From Parus major (lineage: Eukaryota; Chordata; Aves; Passeriformes; Paridae): a stretch of DNA of 64,000 nucleotides. Shown here one piece after another: positions 13,501-26,500 of this stretch. The position numbers were made by a program, and so were the translations under genes. How positions within the stretch are numbered: position 1 is the stretch's first letter; the number at the start of each line of letters is the position of its first letter. Where the stretch lies: assembly GCF_001522545.3 (NCBI RefSeq), contig NC_031773.1, positions 37,909,466 through 37,973,465 of the forward strand, written 5' to 3'. A model generated the notes under the pieces. The model was not told the origin of the DNA, did no database searches, and saw only the letters and a list, made by a program, of their open reading frames with translations.

Positions 13501-16500
13501 TGTGTAATTAAAAACAATCTGTTGCATAGAGTAGACTCCCTGGTCTTTAATACTGTTCTGTATGGATGTCATCCAATTTGCAGTGATTATTTTAGAGTGT
13601 TTCCCATTTACTTCACTGCAGTGAAGGAATCAGAGTACCAGTCTTTGGCTAACTTTTCAAAAATCCTAGTTGAATCCTGAATTAAGGCTTGATCAAATAT
13701 ATCTCCTTATAACTGTGGATTCATATACCTTTAAATTTCACTATTAGAAGATTAAATTTGGATTTTGCTTTTTATACAAATTATTGCTGATTAAACAATG
13801 GAAATGTATTACAGAAGCTCCTTCCTTTCTTCCTTTTTTTGCTCCCTTCCAAGAAATAACTCTTGTGTTTGCTGTGTATAATTGATTTGAGATGTGTGGT
13901 CTCTTTCTCTATAAAGAAAAACCTTCTGAGGTTCTCCCATGATAGATCAAATAGAAGCTATAGAAGATTAGAATGAAAGTGAGAAACTGTTTAGTTCATC
14001 TATATATTATGCAATTAAATCAGTTGAGGAGGCTTAAAATGGATTGTTTTTATTTAAAAAAAAACCCAGAACACAATCTTAGATAAATACTGAAAAAGTC
14101 CTGGAAGATAGTAGTGTCAATTTTAATTTATTTTTATTTATTGTTTTATTTATCTGTATTTAATCTGCAAAGGCAATTAATTACAAGGCAAAATACCTCT
14201 TTTGTTCACTCTATGATCCTGATGTCTGTAGGCAGGTCTGAACAATGCAGAATGAGAATTAAATGAAGAAAGCTAAAAGATCAAATAATATCTTTGGTGA
14301 ATTGCTGAACTGTCAATAAACAGTTACTGTATGTAATCTTGCATGTGTTTTTTCTATCTGTGCAGATATATATATATATATATATTACATATAAAATTGC
14401 CATAGCTTTTGCGTATGTTTAGTGTAAGTTTCATGTTACAGTGTTCTTTTGTATGTATCTCAAGTATATAAATATCAATGAGAGATCTTAAGCATATGGA
14501 TATAATGGAACTTGCACTGTGTAGAGCTAAGACTGTTTTAGACATTTTTCAAAGACTGAGACTCAGCTCAGAGTATAGTTTGTTTCTTGATTTGTATATT
14601 CATGTAATGCTCCTAAATTAAATTGTACCGTGACTTAATGAACTAAAGCCATTTCAAAGACATTGTTTGAGAGCATTTAATAATTTGATCAGAGTGAAGA
14701 CCCAAGTGATTTGTGTGGAAATGTGAGCTGTTGAATGAAAGCTAGGCCTTCAGACTGAAGGAAAGAATTTACTCAGTCAGTTCTTACCAAAGAACTGAAT
14801 TTCAAGGGGTAATGAGGCAATCACAGAGCCAATAGGTTGATGAGGACCTCCTCAGCTCATTTAGTTCAGTCTCCCTTCTCAAGCAGGGTCAGAGAGAGTG
14901 TTGTTTAGGATCCTGTCCAATTTTGAGTATCTGTGGATAGGAATTCTCTGGCCACTCTGGCCGGCCTGTGCCTTGACTGCCCTCACAGTAAACACATATT
15001 TTTTGGGCTCAGATGTAACATTCTGGTTTTAGTTTATGTCTGTTGCCTCTTTTTCTGTCAGTGGGCACCACTGAGAATTCTGGCTAACACTTCTTCAATG
15101 TGTGTAATTAGTGGATGCCTCCCAAGAAGGCCTGCACGGGTTCCTTCTGTGATAAGCTACAAGAGGCTTCTTTCATATCTGGCAGAGCCAATCCCTGACA
15201 GCTCCAAAGATGGATGTGCTGCTGGTCAAGTCTGGGCCAATTAGAAATGGTGGTAACATAGTAGTATGTGATAACATATTCAAATATTTAAAAAAATAAA
15301 AAGTTATTGCATAGTAGTAATTGCATCCAGAGAAGAGAGGTGTGAGAACATGTGAGAGAAACAGCTCTGCAGACACCAAGGTCAGTGGAGAAGGAGGAGC
15401 AGGAGTTGAGATTCCTCTGCAGCCAGTGGTGCAGCCCATGGGGAAGCAGCTGCCTCCGGCAGCCCATGAAGGAGACCCACACCAGAGCAAGTGAATGCCT
15501 GAGAGGAAGTTTTGACCCTGTGAGAGATGCTGGATCAGGCTCCTGGCATGGATCTGTAGATCCATGGAGAGAGGAGCCAACGCTGGAGCAGGTTTCCTGG
15601 CAGAACTTGCTACTAGGACCCTTTCCAGCAGTTCTTTGTCTTTCTTGAACAGTGGAGAATTGAACACAAGACTCCAGACGTGGCCTCACTAGGGCTGAGT
15701 AGAGGGGGAAAGATCACCTCGCTCAGCCTTCTGGTCACATTCTTCCCTATGCACCCTAGGTTGCCACTGGCCCTCCTGGCCATAAGGGCATTGTGGGCTT
15801 ATGGTCACCTTGTCATTCGCCAGGACTCCCAGGTCCTGGAGCACAGTAGCCATTGCCACAGGTGAAAGCAGGCTTCCTTTCTGTTCTTCACTTACCTCTT
15901 TAGCAGAATTCAAGATGTATCCCATTGTGAAAAAACAAGCTGTTCTCTCACATTCATCCTTTTATGTTACTTGTCAAAATATTGAAAGTGGATTTCTGGG
16001 CTGGAAAAGGCCATTTCAACCAAACAGTATTGGGTTTCAGTACATGAGGTTAAAGGTGGATGTACTGAATATGAAATATTTTATGGAGTAGATAAGTGGC
16101 TGTTTACTTCATTAGAAATATGCAAGGTTAGCAACTGATGACAGAATAAGGATCCACAGATTCAGAAATAACAGTTTTCTGAACTATCTCAAAATAAAAA
16201 AGTGGCATACTAAAAACACAACAAAATAATCACTTCTGTCAGGAGGAAGTTGAGACAATTAGCTGTGTTATGTAGAAGTAGGAAGTATCTAAAATGCATC
16301 TTTATTATAACAAAATGATTTTTTTTTGCCATTTAATTGAAGCTGAAGTTATAAATTGCTGTTTTGTTATACCTCAGATTGAAAGTTTCTGTCTTACTTC
16401 TACAAATGAAAATGCTTTTGACCTTTGCTAGTCTGACAAATTGGTAATTATTCCCTAAGCTGATATTTATCTGCATTCTTTCAAAACAAGAGCTTTGCAA

Positions 16501-17518
16501 AACTCTGAGAAATTTTGGCATCTTAATTTTGCCTGAAAACTGTAGATCTTACTTAGGCAGTTATGTTGGTTCTTTCAGCTGAGGCTAAAGCAGAAGATGG
16601 GCGAGGAGAAGTATCTGGGTAGTAAATAGTATTTCTTGCATAATGGAGTAATTTCTATTCCTTTGTTAATGACTGAGGAAGGTAAGGAAAAAATGAGTGT
16701 TGTAGAGATGAGAAGTGACCAAGTCGTCATTTGGAGATGGAAATGAGTATGAGTTAAGGGAAACAAAAGGCTGATAAAAGTATTATAAAATAGGAGTGTT
16801 AACCACTTCCTTCTTCAGGTTTTAGTAAGATGTCTTCAAAGCTCGTGGCCCCTTTGCCATATATATAACTAGAAATAAATTAGTATAGACAAAGAAACAT
16901 GGATTTCTTTCATTTGTTCTTGAAATATTTATGGGCTGTATTTGAAATCACTGTGAATTGAAACAGTACTTTGAAACAGAGGAAAGCTTCCATTAAGGGA
17001 CTTCAAAACAGCTGCACCTGGAAAAGGTGATTGCTTGAAACTGATTTGTGTCAGTACACTTCATCATTAACACTCGTTTTAAATGTTAATGTTTGTGTTA
17101 CAAATACTGTAAGCACATCTTACAAACTGTGAAATGTATGACACAGGATTGATGAGTGGCAAAGAGGATTTCAGGCAGTAAGGACTGGGAAGAACTTGCT
17201 GTTTTCTTTGGATATTTGTGTGTGGATGAAAGAATGTTATTATCTGATCCTCTGATCCTGTACTCAGCCATACCTGGAGGTAGGAGAGTTTTGTTTGGGT
17301 TTGTGCAGGTGTTAAGTTTTTGCTTATTTATACAAATTGACACTTAGCACTTCAGTAGCAATTTCTATCTTCAGAGTTGTTCTCCAAACACAAGCAATGA
17401 ATACTTTTGACACCCTGTGAAGTAAATACAGTTATCCCAGTCTCTATTAAATAAAGAAAGACAAATATCCTGCCCCAAGCTATCCAGTAAGCCTTAAATT
17501 CAGTGTTAGAAAACAGAT

Positions 17519-17557
<39 letters not shown>

Positions 17558-20500
17558 TATTTTTATTTTTTTCGGAGAGATAATTTTTCTGGTCTTATTA
17601 ACATATGTTTTGTAATATTTTTTCTGAATGAGAACTGGAATGCACATTTTGGACCTTGTTTTCTCTCTCTCTTTGTATAGTTATGTTTTAAGGCAATGAT
17701 ACAGTTGCTCTGTTTTAGTATTCTAGGTAATTAAATTACAAGGAACCTTGCCGTATTTATTTGAAGTAGCCTAAAGTGTTTGGGTTGTATCTGGTGTGTG
17801 ACTACACTCATTCTGAGGGATGTGTCTCAATAGACAAAGATATGTGAGTTTGGTTTACCTTGATTTTGGAGCTAGCTTTGAGTTCTAGAAAAAAAAAGGG
17901 AAAGAGCCAGGAGGTTATGATGAGCTGTGGAAGCAGAAGGCTCTGAAAGTTTGTGTTAAACATCTTCAGCTGCTTTCATGTAGCTAAAAAATGAAACTGC
18001 CACATCACTTTTGACATTTTGAGAAAATGGTAAGCCAGATTTCCATTTGTTCATAATAACTATAGGATTTGAAGAGTTTTTTTCTCTTGATATTTTGAGA
18101 CATTTTGAGACTCTGAGGATGTATAGGAAAATTCAGATGAAACAGAACTGAAGCTGAAAATTCAGTGATAAAATATGACTTACATAAAATCTCAGTCAAG
18201 AGACATGTTTCCATAGAACTTTTTTAGTCATGTACTATGGAAATGAAAGTTACAGAGCGTGCAAGTGTAATACATTCAAATTGAAGTTATCTACTATTTC
18301 CTGAATACCAGCTCACTAGCAGGCAAAACTATGAAATGATTGTGTACTTTTTCTGTTTTCATGGAATGAGGCTGCCTTATCCACTAAGGAGTAGGTGTCT
18401 GCAGCAGGCATTAGGACAAAATTCAAATGGTGCTTGATATATTATGGCTGCTGACAAAGAAGGTTATAGTAGGTGTACATTGTATTGGGTATTCTGAGAC
18501 AGTGAGATAAAATTTTCTGGTAGGAATTTTCCAAGTTCTGTAATATAATTAATGTACTCTATCACTTTTAAACCTGTAAAACATGCAAATGCTGTGTTGG
18601 AAATATTTTTATTAGGACATACTGTTATTCTATAATTAAACATAGTAGTTTAAAAATGGTTATACAGATCTTTTATGAGGCCTATATAAACAAAACAAAT
18701 GTATCATTGAATTCAGTGTAAAAATATTAATCATGGGTAAGTGTACTCAGAAGAATGTATTTCAGTGGACTACTTCTGAGATAATCATGTATGGGAAAGT
18801 TTATTAATGTAATCTCCAAGCAGCATGACGTGGTCTCCAGACTTCAGTTTCTATTTTGTTGCCTTGGCAACATTGTGCAGAATCTCCTTCATATGAGTGT
18901 CTGGAAAGATGGATTTTGCAACTGAATTGTTAGCTAATCTTTTCAGGTTTGCATTAAAGGACTGTTCTTTAGATGAATTAGCTTTCAGTCTAGATCTCCA
19001 TCTCCCTTTTGTCAGCTGGATTCCACATTTTGTTCTTCAGTCACCTTCCACTTTGCCCCATTCAAAACTGCAGATCAGTCCAGTGATTTCATTCAATGTC
19101 ATGAAATTCTCAGACTCAAAGGCAGTGGGAAAGGTAAACTTAAGAAAGGATGTCTGTTTAATTTGCAAGAGTCAGTTCTTGACTTCTTGGTTTATTTGAG
19201 TGACAGAAATTCAGTTCTGGAATTGCAGGGACCGGGAATCTGGAGTTGGAATGAAAGAGATGAAACAAATTTCTTCCGAAGTCCAGGTGACTGGTTTAGG
19301 TTATCAGGTGCCTCAGTGTAGATACAGTTCATGCTTTTTAAAGACGTGTTTATCCTGTCAAGACTTGAATCATATTATTTTAGTGAAAGCTGATAACCTG
19401 CAACAGTTCTACGGAAGTAGGAATTACTTGGCAGAAATTTCTCTGCTTTGCAGCCCTGATTTACTGAGTCCCCTGAGCATTATTTACTGGATAACTGAAT
19501 TTATAACATGCATTCATGACATTTTTCATGTCTCCCCCTGGAGACATGTGTCCTGTCCTTCAAGGGTATGAAAAATAAAGATTGTTTCAGCCATTGTTTG
19601 CTGCTTAGTAATCACATGTGGAGTGTGTATCATTAGTAATAGTAGCTTGTCATTCCCTCAGCATCATCTTGGGACACTCAATTCAGATAGGGTTTTGGTT
19701 GCCTTATTGAAGGAGAGAGAGGAAAAGGTTTTTTTAGTGGCCATGGGCATTGCCAAGGCAGAGACTGGCCTTTCAGTTCTGTGTGGTTTTCTCATTCTTG
19801 GACATCAAAGAAGGTATGTCTGGATGATATACATATTCTCTAGGGTGTTTTTGGTTTGAATTAATCATTACAGCTTCATAGGTTTATTGTGGCATTCAGT
19901 GTTGTTCACTGTCTCTCACATTTCACAAAGTGTCTTTTCTCCAAAAACATTTTTCACTTGAGGGTTGTTTCAGATGTGCATTCCACATGGCTTTCAGTTG
20001 ACCAATGCGTTTTGGGAAATGTACCCGGATGCTGGGCCAGGAGTGTTGTGGCTTGGGAAAAAAAAAAAAAAAATAAATATATATTTCTATTTTTATTTAT
20101 GAAATTTATTTTTATTACAATTTGAATATGGTTAAGTCAGTAAATGTACTATGTCCTTCTAGTAAAAAAAAAAAAAAAAAAAGGAAAAAGGATGTGTCTC
20201 TGTACTTCACATTTCTGTGACGGTTCTCTTTTCCTCATGGCTATACTCTGTTTTTTCCCCACTGGTCAGCTCCTCCTCTGTGTTGATACAAATTCATTAT
20301 TAGCTGTGCCACTGCTAGTCTACCCCATTTGTGCTGACATTTTCTAATTTAGAACTGATAAAATGTGTGTATTAAGCTTTTCTGTTCCCATTTGACTTCA
20401 GTTTCTCAGTGCTTATTAATCTTAATCTTTTCTGATTGTCTTTCCACATGCAGTCAGGGACATACATTAATATGGATAAAGCATAAATGTTTTCCTCCTT

Positions 20501-23500
20501 AAAATTTCATTGATATGGTTTAGATGATTTAAAATAAAAGAACTGTAAAGCAGTCTTAAGTTATGAAGTTGAGCCATGGGCAATATTTAGTGTGCACTGA
20601 ATATTTAGTTTTCATTTGGGCAAATTAAGAAGATGAGGGGACATGTTTAGGAATGGATATGTTAAAATAGAATAGTGCAGTCTCATCTCTGAAGGAGATG
20701 AGCTGTGACAGCACCTCCAGCTTGCATGAGCATGAAGATGTTACAGGTTGTTGATCTCCTTCTTGCCACGTGGCAACTGCTTTTTTACATTGCTCAGAAT
20801 GAGAGTAAAAGAGAGTGCATCTAAAATATTAGATCCTGATAAAGATACTTGAATTGCAGTAGTTTTACCTGTAATTGTAATTGTAGTAATTTTACCTGTC
20901 TTTTCCATCTTGTCGGTGTTACTATGGATGCAATGAATTAAGATTCCTCAAAACAATTTAACAGTAAACACTGTTTAGTTAGCACTGAGATGTGTAATTA
21001 ATTTTTAAATTCCCCATTTATCTCTTAGTATTTCATCATGTATCAGTTATGATGTCAGAGTAGGATGAAAATAATTTGAAATTAGTCTGAAAATATAATT
21101 TGATATGTTGCCTGATTTAATGTATCTTTAAACATGTCATCTAACATCTTCCAAATACAACCAAAAAGCTTTCTGTTCTCTAATATTGGCTGTTATTTTG
21201 CTATAGGCAACTTATAAGATGTACATTATAATAGCCTATATAATATTTGGAGGCAAAGGATCCTGGTGTACTTACAAAATTAATGCATAAACTTCTGGTG
21301 CTTTATTACTGGCTTGCCGGTTGGTGATAAATTATTTTCTGCTTTGGTTTTAATATTTTTCATGGCCCATAAACCCTTAACTAAAATAGTTGGACCTTCC
21401 TTGCAGTTATATTTTGTATATTTATTTTTGAGATTTCATTTAAATGCACTTTGAAATCTTCAGAGACCTTGTGTAGAGTACCAATCCCCACTGCTTGTAA
21501 GTACATTCTGTGGTTGGATAATTGTGAAAGTGGATGAATTTTAATCAGTTTTGGGGATGATTTTGTTTTAAAATAAGTGAATTGAATACAGGAATAGAAC
21601 TGTTATATTAGAAGTATTTGGCCTTCACAAGTGTAGTATGTATTCATGGGACTAGATGCATTATGACTACAAGTGCTTTAAAGCATTTAGAATTTAGAAT
21701 AAAATAATTGCTGGTTTCTCTTCTGACCTTCAGTTCTAAGAATAAGCATGGAAATACAGGCCCTTTCAGAAAATACATTATAAACAAAATGGTTTTCTGC
21801 TTTGGGAAATGGACTTCAGTTTTTCAAATACCATTATTACCTTATTTTGTCACCTTTTTTTTTAGGTACATGCATGAATCTTAGTCACTTTTTAAAAAAT
21901 GATTGCCTCATTTTCTATTTATATCTCTTTTCCATGTTTTTTGAGTGAAGTTTCTACTTTACAGTTTCTGAGTAGAGAAATTAGGCAGCTGAGAAGAGCT
22001 TTTTAAGGTTCTGTGTACAATTTAACCAAGTACCGAGAAAGGTCGAATTTAATTTTCCTTGGGTGTGAAGAATAGGTGAAAAACACTTCAACTTTTCCAT
22101 GAAGTTTACAGTTAACTTCTAGAGGTTTTATGTTCTATTTTATAGAGTGCTAGTGGGATGAAAAAATGTGTTTTGAAGCCACCTCAAGGTAACAAATTCT
22201 TCTGATCTTCTGCCAAATGAATGTAACCTAAATTTTAAGCAGCCTGATGGGCAAGGTCATGCTTTAGATGTGAGAGTCTCTCTAAATAACATTTGAGCAA
22301 GGTCTTAACTTTGTAACTGGAATTCTTTCCAGTTGTTTACTGCATATTCTTTACTCTAGCTTTATTTAAGTTTGTAAGGAGTTGAAAAACTCCATGTAAG
22401 CCAAGTGTGACAATCTTGATTACAAATCACCAAACTTGCACAGTTCACCTAAAAGTTGATGCTTTTTGAGGTTTATGCTACGGTAGACTCCTGCTACTCA
22501 CCTAATTTTGTTATTCTGTATGCACCTGATATTTATTTTGTTGATGCTGCGTGTGCTTAATTCATGAGAGGAATAATTAAGAATGCAGTCAGATGGAGGA
22601 AAAATAAATTATAATTACAGTCAGCATTTAAGAATTTTTCTGCTGCATGTCATAGTCCTCAGAAACACGGAGTGAAATGAAATACCAAACAATGCATGAA
22701 AGTGTTTTTGAAGTTTCCTTACTAGCCAGCAAAACCTTTTATTGTTTAGGATGACAGACAGTCTTCAATCTAATCTAATTGTGTTTTGTGTGTGAACTGG
22801 AATTAATTACATACATTTTTTGACACTTGATAAAACTGAACCAGGGTATCCTTAAGAATTTACAGTTCTTCATAGTCTTCAGTCTTTTCTGTCTTCTTGT
22901 GGCTCCTCTCAACTTCTTGTTATAATTTGTTAGCAGTTATAATTTTGTTATAATTTGCATGTAGTACCATGCTAAATATATTACTAGATGCGAATTTCAG
23001 TAAATATAAGTTCTTTCATTAAATTTACTTCATTTGCTGACAAGCTTAAATAAAATGAAGTGGAAATGAGTAAAATGGATGGGGAAGGTCAGAATAGAAT
23101 TATCATAGCTCAGAATGTAATTTTCACTAACCTTTAATCTTAGAATGTGGTAAGAATCATGGCATAGCAATATAATATGGGTGCAGCAGTGCTGTGGATT
23201 TTTGTGGCAGTATCACACATCACATGGTATTGGGATTATCCAAACTGTTCTAATCTGTGCCCTTTAGTGCTCTGGGGTAATAGTGGCCAGGTGTAATCTC
23301 CTTGTTTTAGTGTTGATGGATAATTAGCATCAGATTGTTTGTACTTAAATACCCAACATCAGCCATGTGTACTTGGTCTTTTTACACATTAATAATGATA
23401 TGTGTCATGCACCATCCTGGTGTAGGTATCTTCCAGGGAAGCAGTGAAGAAAGCAGCTTCACACATTTAGACAATGGATACTTTGGAGGCCTTTCTGAAG

Positions 23501-26500
23501 GCAGGGCTGAGCTGTACTGTACAGAGACTAAAGCAGTTATCTGAAATTTTCTTCCAACATCAGTAAGCAAAAGACTGAAATGGTGCTTGGGCTACCAACC
23601 TGCAGCATGACTATCTAGACACAATTTGTCAGGGTCAACAGTGCTGAATCCAAGCTGTGAGTGAGGCTTCTTACTGCTACTGCAGTCAGAGACTTAGAAG
23701 CCTGCTTGTCTTTTAGTGATAAAGGACTGACTGGAAAACTGCACAGCTGTATGCTGAAGGGTGAAGGAAATGAGGTCTGTTTGAATACTTGATGATCTGA
23801 CCCCTGAATCTTCAGGACACTGCTAGTGCATACTATTTCTGTTAGATTTGGTTTTATTTTAAGGAAGCAGTATGGTGTACTGTGATGCAGATTTTGAATC
23901 CTGTAATTAGCCTTGTACTGTGGTTGTCTGTTCCAGAAAGCCCAGTACTTGTTGCCATACTAGGAACCATTTTGCTGCAACTTTATTGAATTCTTCATTC
24001 ACCCTTTCTGCATAATTAAAATGACCACTGTGTGGAGGGAGCATATGGAAGCAGTCTCTTCAGAGGTACATTCTTGTGATGTGAATGGGTTTGTAATGAG
24101 TTGAAGCTTTCCTGCTTCATAGACCCTCCTTTCCATTTTATCAGTGCAGTATTCTGCTGTACTTATTCCTTTAATTCCCCACAACAAAAGTGTCAGCCTT
24201 ACCAGAAGAATGGCTCAAAAGAGCACAGCCACAGTGAGAAATTTTTTCATTATATTTATTGCATTCATTAATATGTTAATTATTCTTAATAATTCATTAA
24301 TATGTTAATTATTTCTTCTTTCTTCTGCTACATGACAACTTCCTACCTCTTTAGTATGCTTTTTGTGTCTTCTCCATTGCATTGTAAGAAATTCAAAGCA
24401 GGCAGCTTTACATTACTCATGTAGTGTAGCCCAAGCTCAAATATTAATGTCAAAATTCAGTGTGGTTTGCCTAAGTATTTCCTACCAATAAAGCAAATAT
24501 TTCAGCAGCATAACAGTCTATTATGTTGAGGAATATGAGACATGGTCTAGAAATTATAATGTATCAGGAATGTAAATGGCACAGAGTAAGTGGTAGATTT
24601 TCATCTTGAAAGTTCTGAGTTATTTCAAAACTGTTTATTTTGATTGAACTTGACTGTTGACTGTGAATGAGCAAGAGGATTTTGAGCACAGAAGCTACTA
24701 GCTGTTGCTTTGCATAATTTGGCAGAGCACAGCTTCTGCAAGTCAGGCACATGGGTAGGTGGAAGCTTTCTGATCAATGAAGTCACTGACTGACTCCTCT
24801 AGCTACTCACAGGAGATGACACTTTTTGCTTCTGGATCAGCAGCACCTTCTCTGGCTTAAGAATTGTTTTCCAAGGTGCATAAAAGTGTATTTATCAGAC
24901 TACTCATTAGCTGTCAAATTTATACTGGATATTTCAATAATATTAAAATAGTTTTATAACTACTTTTCACTTACTGGTAGAGTGAGACAAAACAAAGAAT
25001 GTCACATCTGTGATTATTAAGGACTTTTTCTTTACATTAGCCCTTATCCTGAAAAGAGGAAGCATAAGGAGGTACTTGGGACAGTTGAACAGCCTTGATT
25101 TCAAGACCATCTCTCAGTAACTCTGTTTTCTCTGCCCCAATGAAGTGCTTGTCATTATTCTCAGAGGTAGACCATACTGTTTTCATTATAACTCAGAGCA
25201 TATGTTGAGTAAATTTACCAGACTAGTTGTGAAACATTGTTCTTCCAGTATAAAACATTGCTCTTCTAAATAGCTGTTTCATTGTCACATTGTAAGGTGT
25301 TATGCAGAAAGGAAATTGGTTTTATGATCTAGTTGTCCCTGAAAAGCATTCCACAGCTGGAGGGCAAACTAACTTGGTAGCTTAGTGAGTGGACAGTTAA
25401 TGTGCAAATGTTTGCAAAAGAGTCTGTAAGTCAGACCTACTGTTCTGTTCCTTGCATTAAAAATGTGGAAGTTCCTAAAGTCTTCAACATTGGAAATGTG
25501 TCTAGGTGCATTAATTTTAGAGAATCTTCAGTGGTAAACAAATGAGTGTCAGAAACCTGATTTAAGGGATAGGTGGAATACAATGTACACTTGACAAGTG
25601 TTAGCCTTCTTCAGACTGTTACTTTTCAACTTCTCAGACCTGAGTCTTATAACCTGCATGCAAATCCTGACTTGAATTGTAAAGAAACTAACCTTAATTG
25701 AAACCAAAGATTCATGAGCAACTTTATTTATTGGAATCTTTAATAAAGGGCCACACGGTATTTGTATTACACATACTTGTTAAATAAAATATCTTTTTCG
25801 TACTTAAAATCTCATGTTCTTCTGAAAAGTGATGATTTCTTTTCAGGAGGATTTTGAATTGAATTCCCCTTTCAACTCAGACTGTTTTCTTGGTGCTAAG
25901 AAATGTCCTAGAAAGAGGCAGTTGTTTCCTAATAGGTTTGGGAAATTGATATTTCAATCCAGCATCCTCTTTGAAAGATGTATGTTGATTTCCCAAGAAA
26001 TGTACAGCACAAAGCTTCATGCTGTCCTTTGACAATACTCCTTTGTGATTCTACATTGAAAGAGAATCTTTAGCATTCAGGAACAGTTAATCTAACACAA
26101 AGAGCAGATGCTTTTGGGATTCCCTCTCTGAATTATTATCTGATCCAAGTACCAAAAACCCTGTGGTTTTTTTTCATGTATATAAAAATTTGTACTGGCT
26201 TGTGGGAACTGAATTTATGGCTTAGAAATTAGAGCACTGGGTAAATATGAAAATTATGTATGTGTTGACAATTGAAAAGACAATAGAAGAAAGAACAACA
26301 ATTGTAAAGATCTTTTCACAGAGTTGTAGAACTTGTGAATCTCCAGGATAAATGAACTTTCATTTAGTCTTAGTCACTGTTGTCCAAAAAGCAGGTAGAA
26401 AAACAGAGAAGTTGGTACTATGAAGTTTCCTTTCAAGTTTCTGTTGATTTCATTAGCAGTGTACTAGAGATTCAGGCATACCCAAACTAATTTTCAGGAA

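Noticed and set aside
15173..15689. Minus-strand frames of 164 and 133 codons, the first being the longest in the window
   Set aside because: They lie across an interspersed repeat and CR1 segments; overlapping frames in the same repeat-derived sequence are not a gene.
19200..19571. 123-codon plus-strand frame
   Set aside because: Intronic, no recognised relatives, no exon boundaries.
20056..20182. A-tracts that might mark a processed pseudogene or SINE tail
   Set aside because: No gene or SINE body found upstream of either tract.
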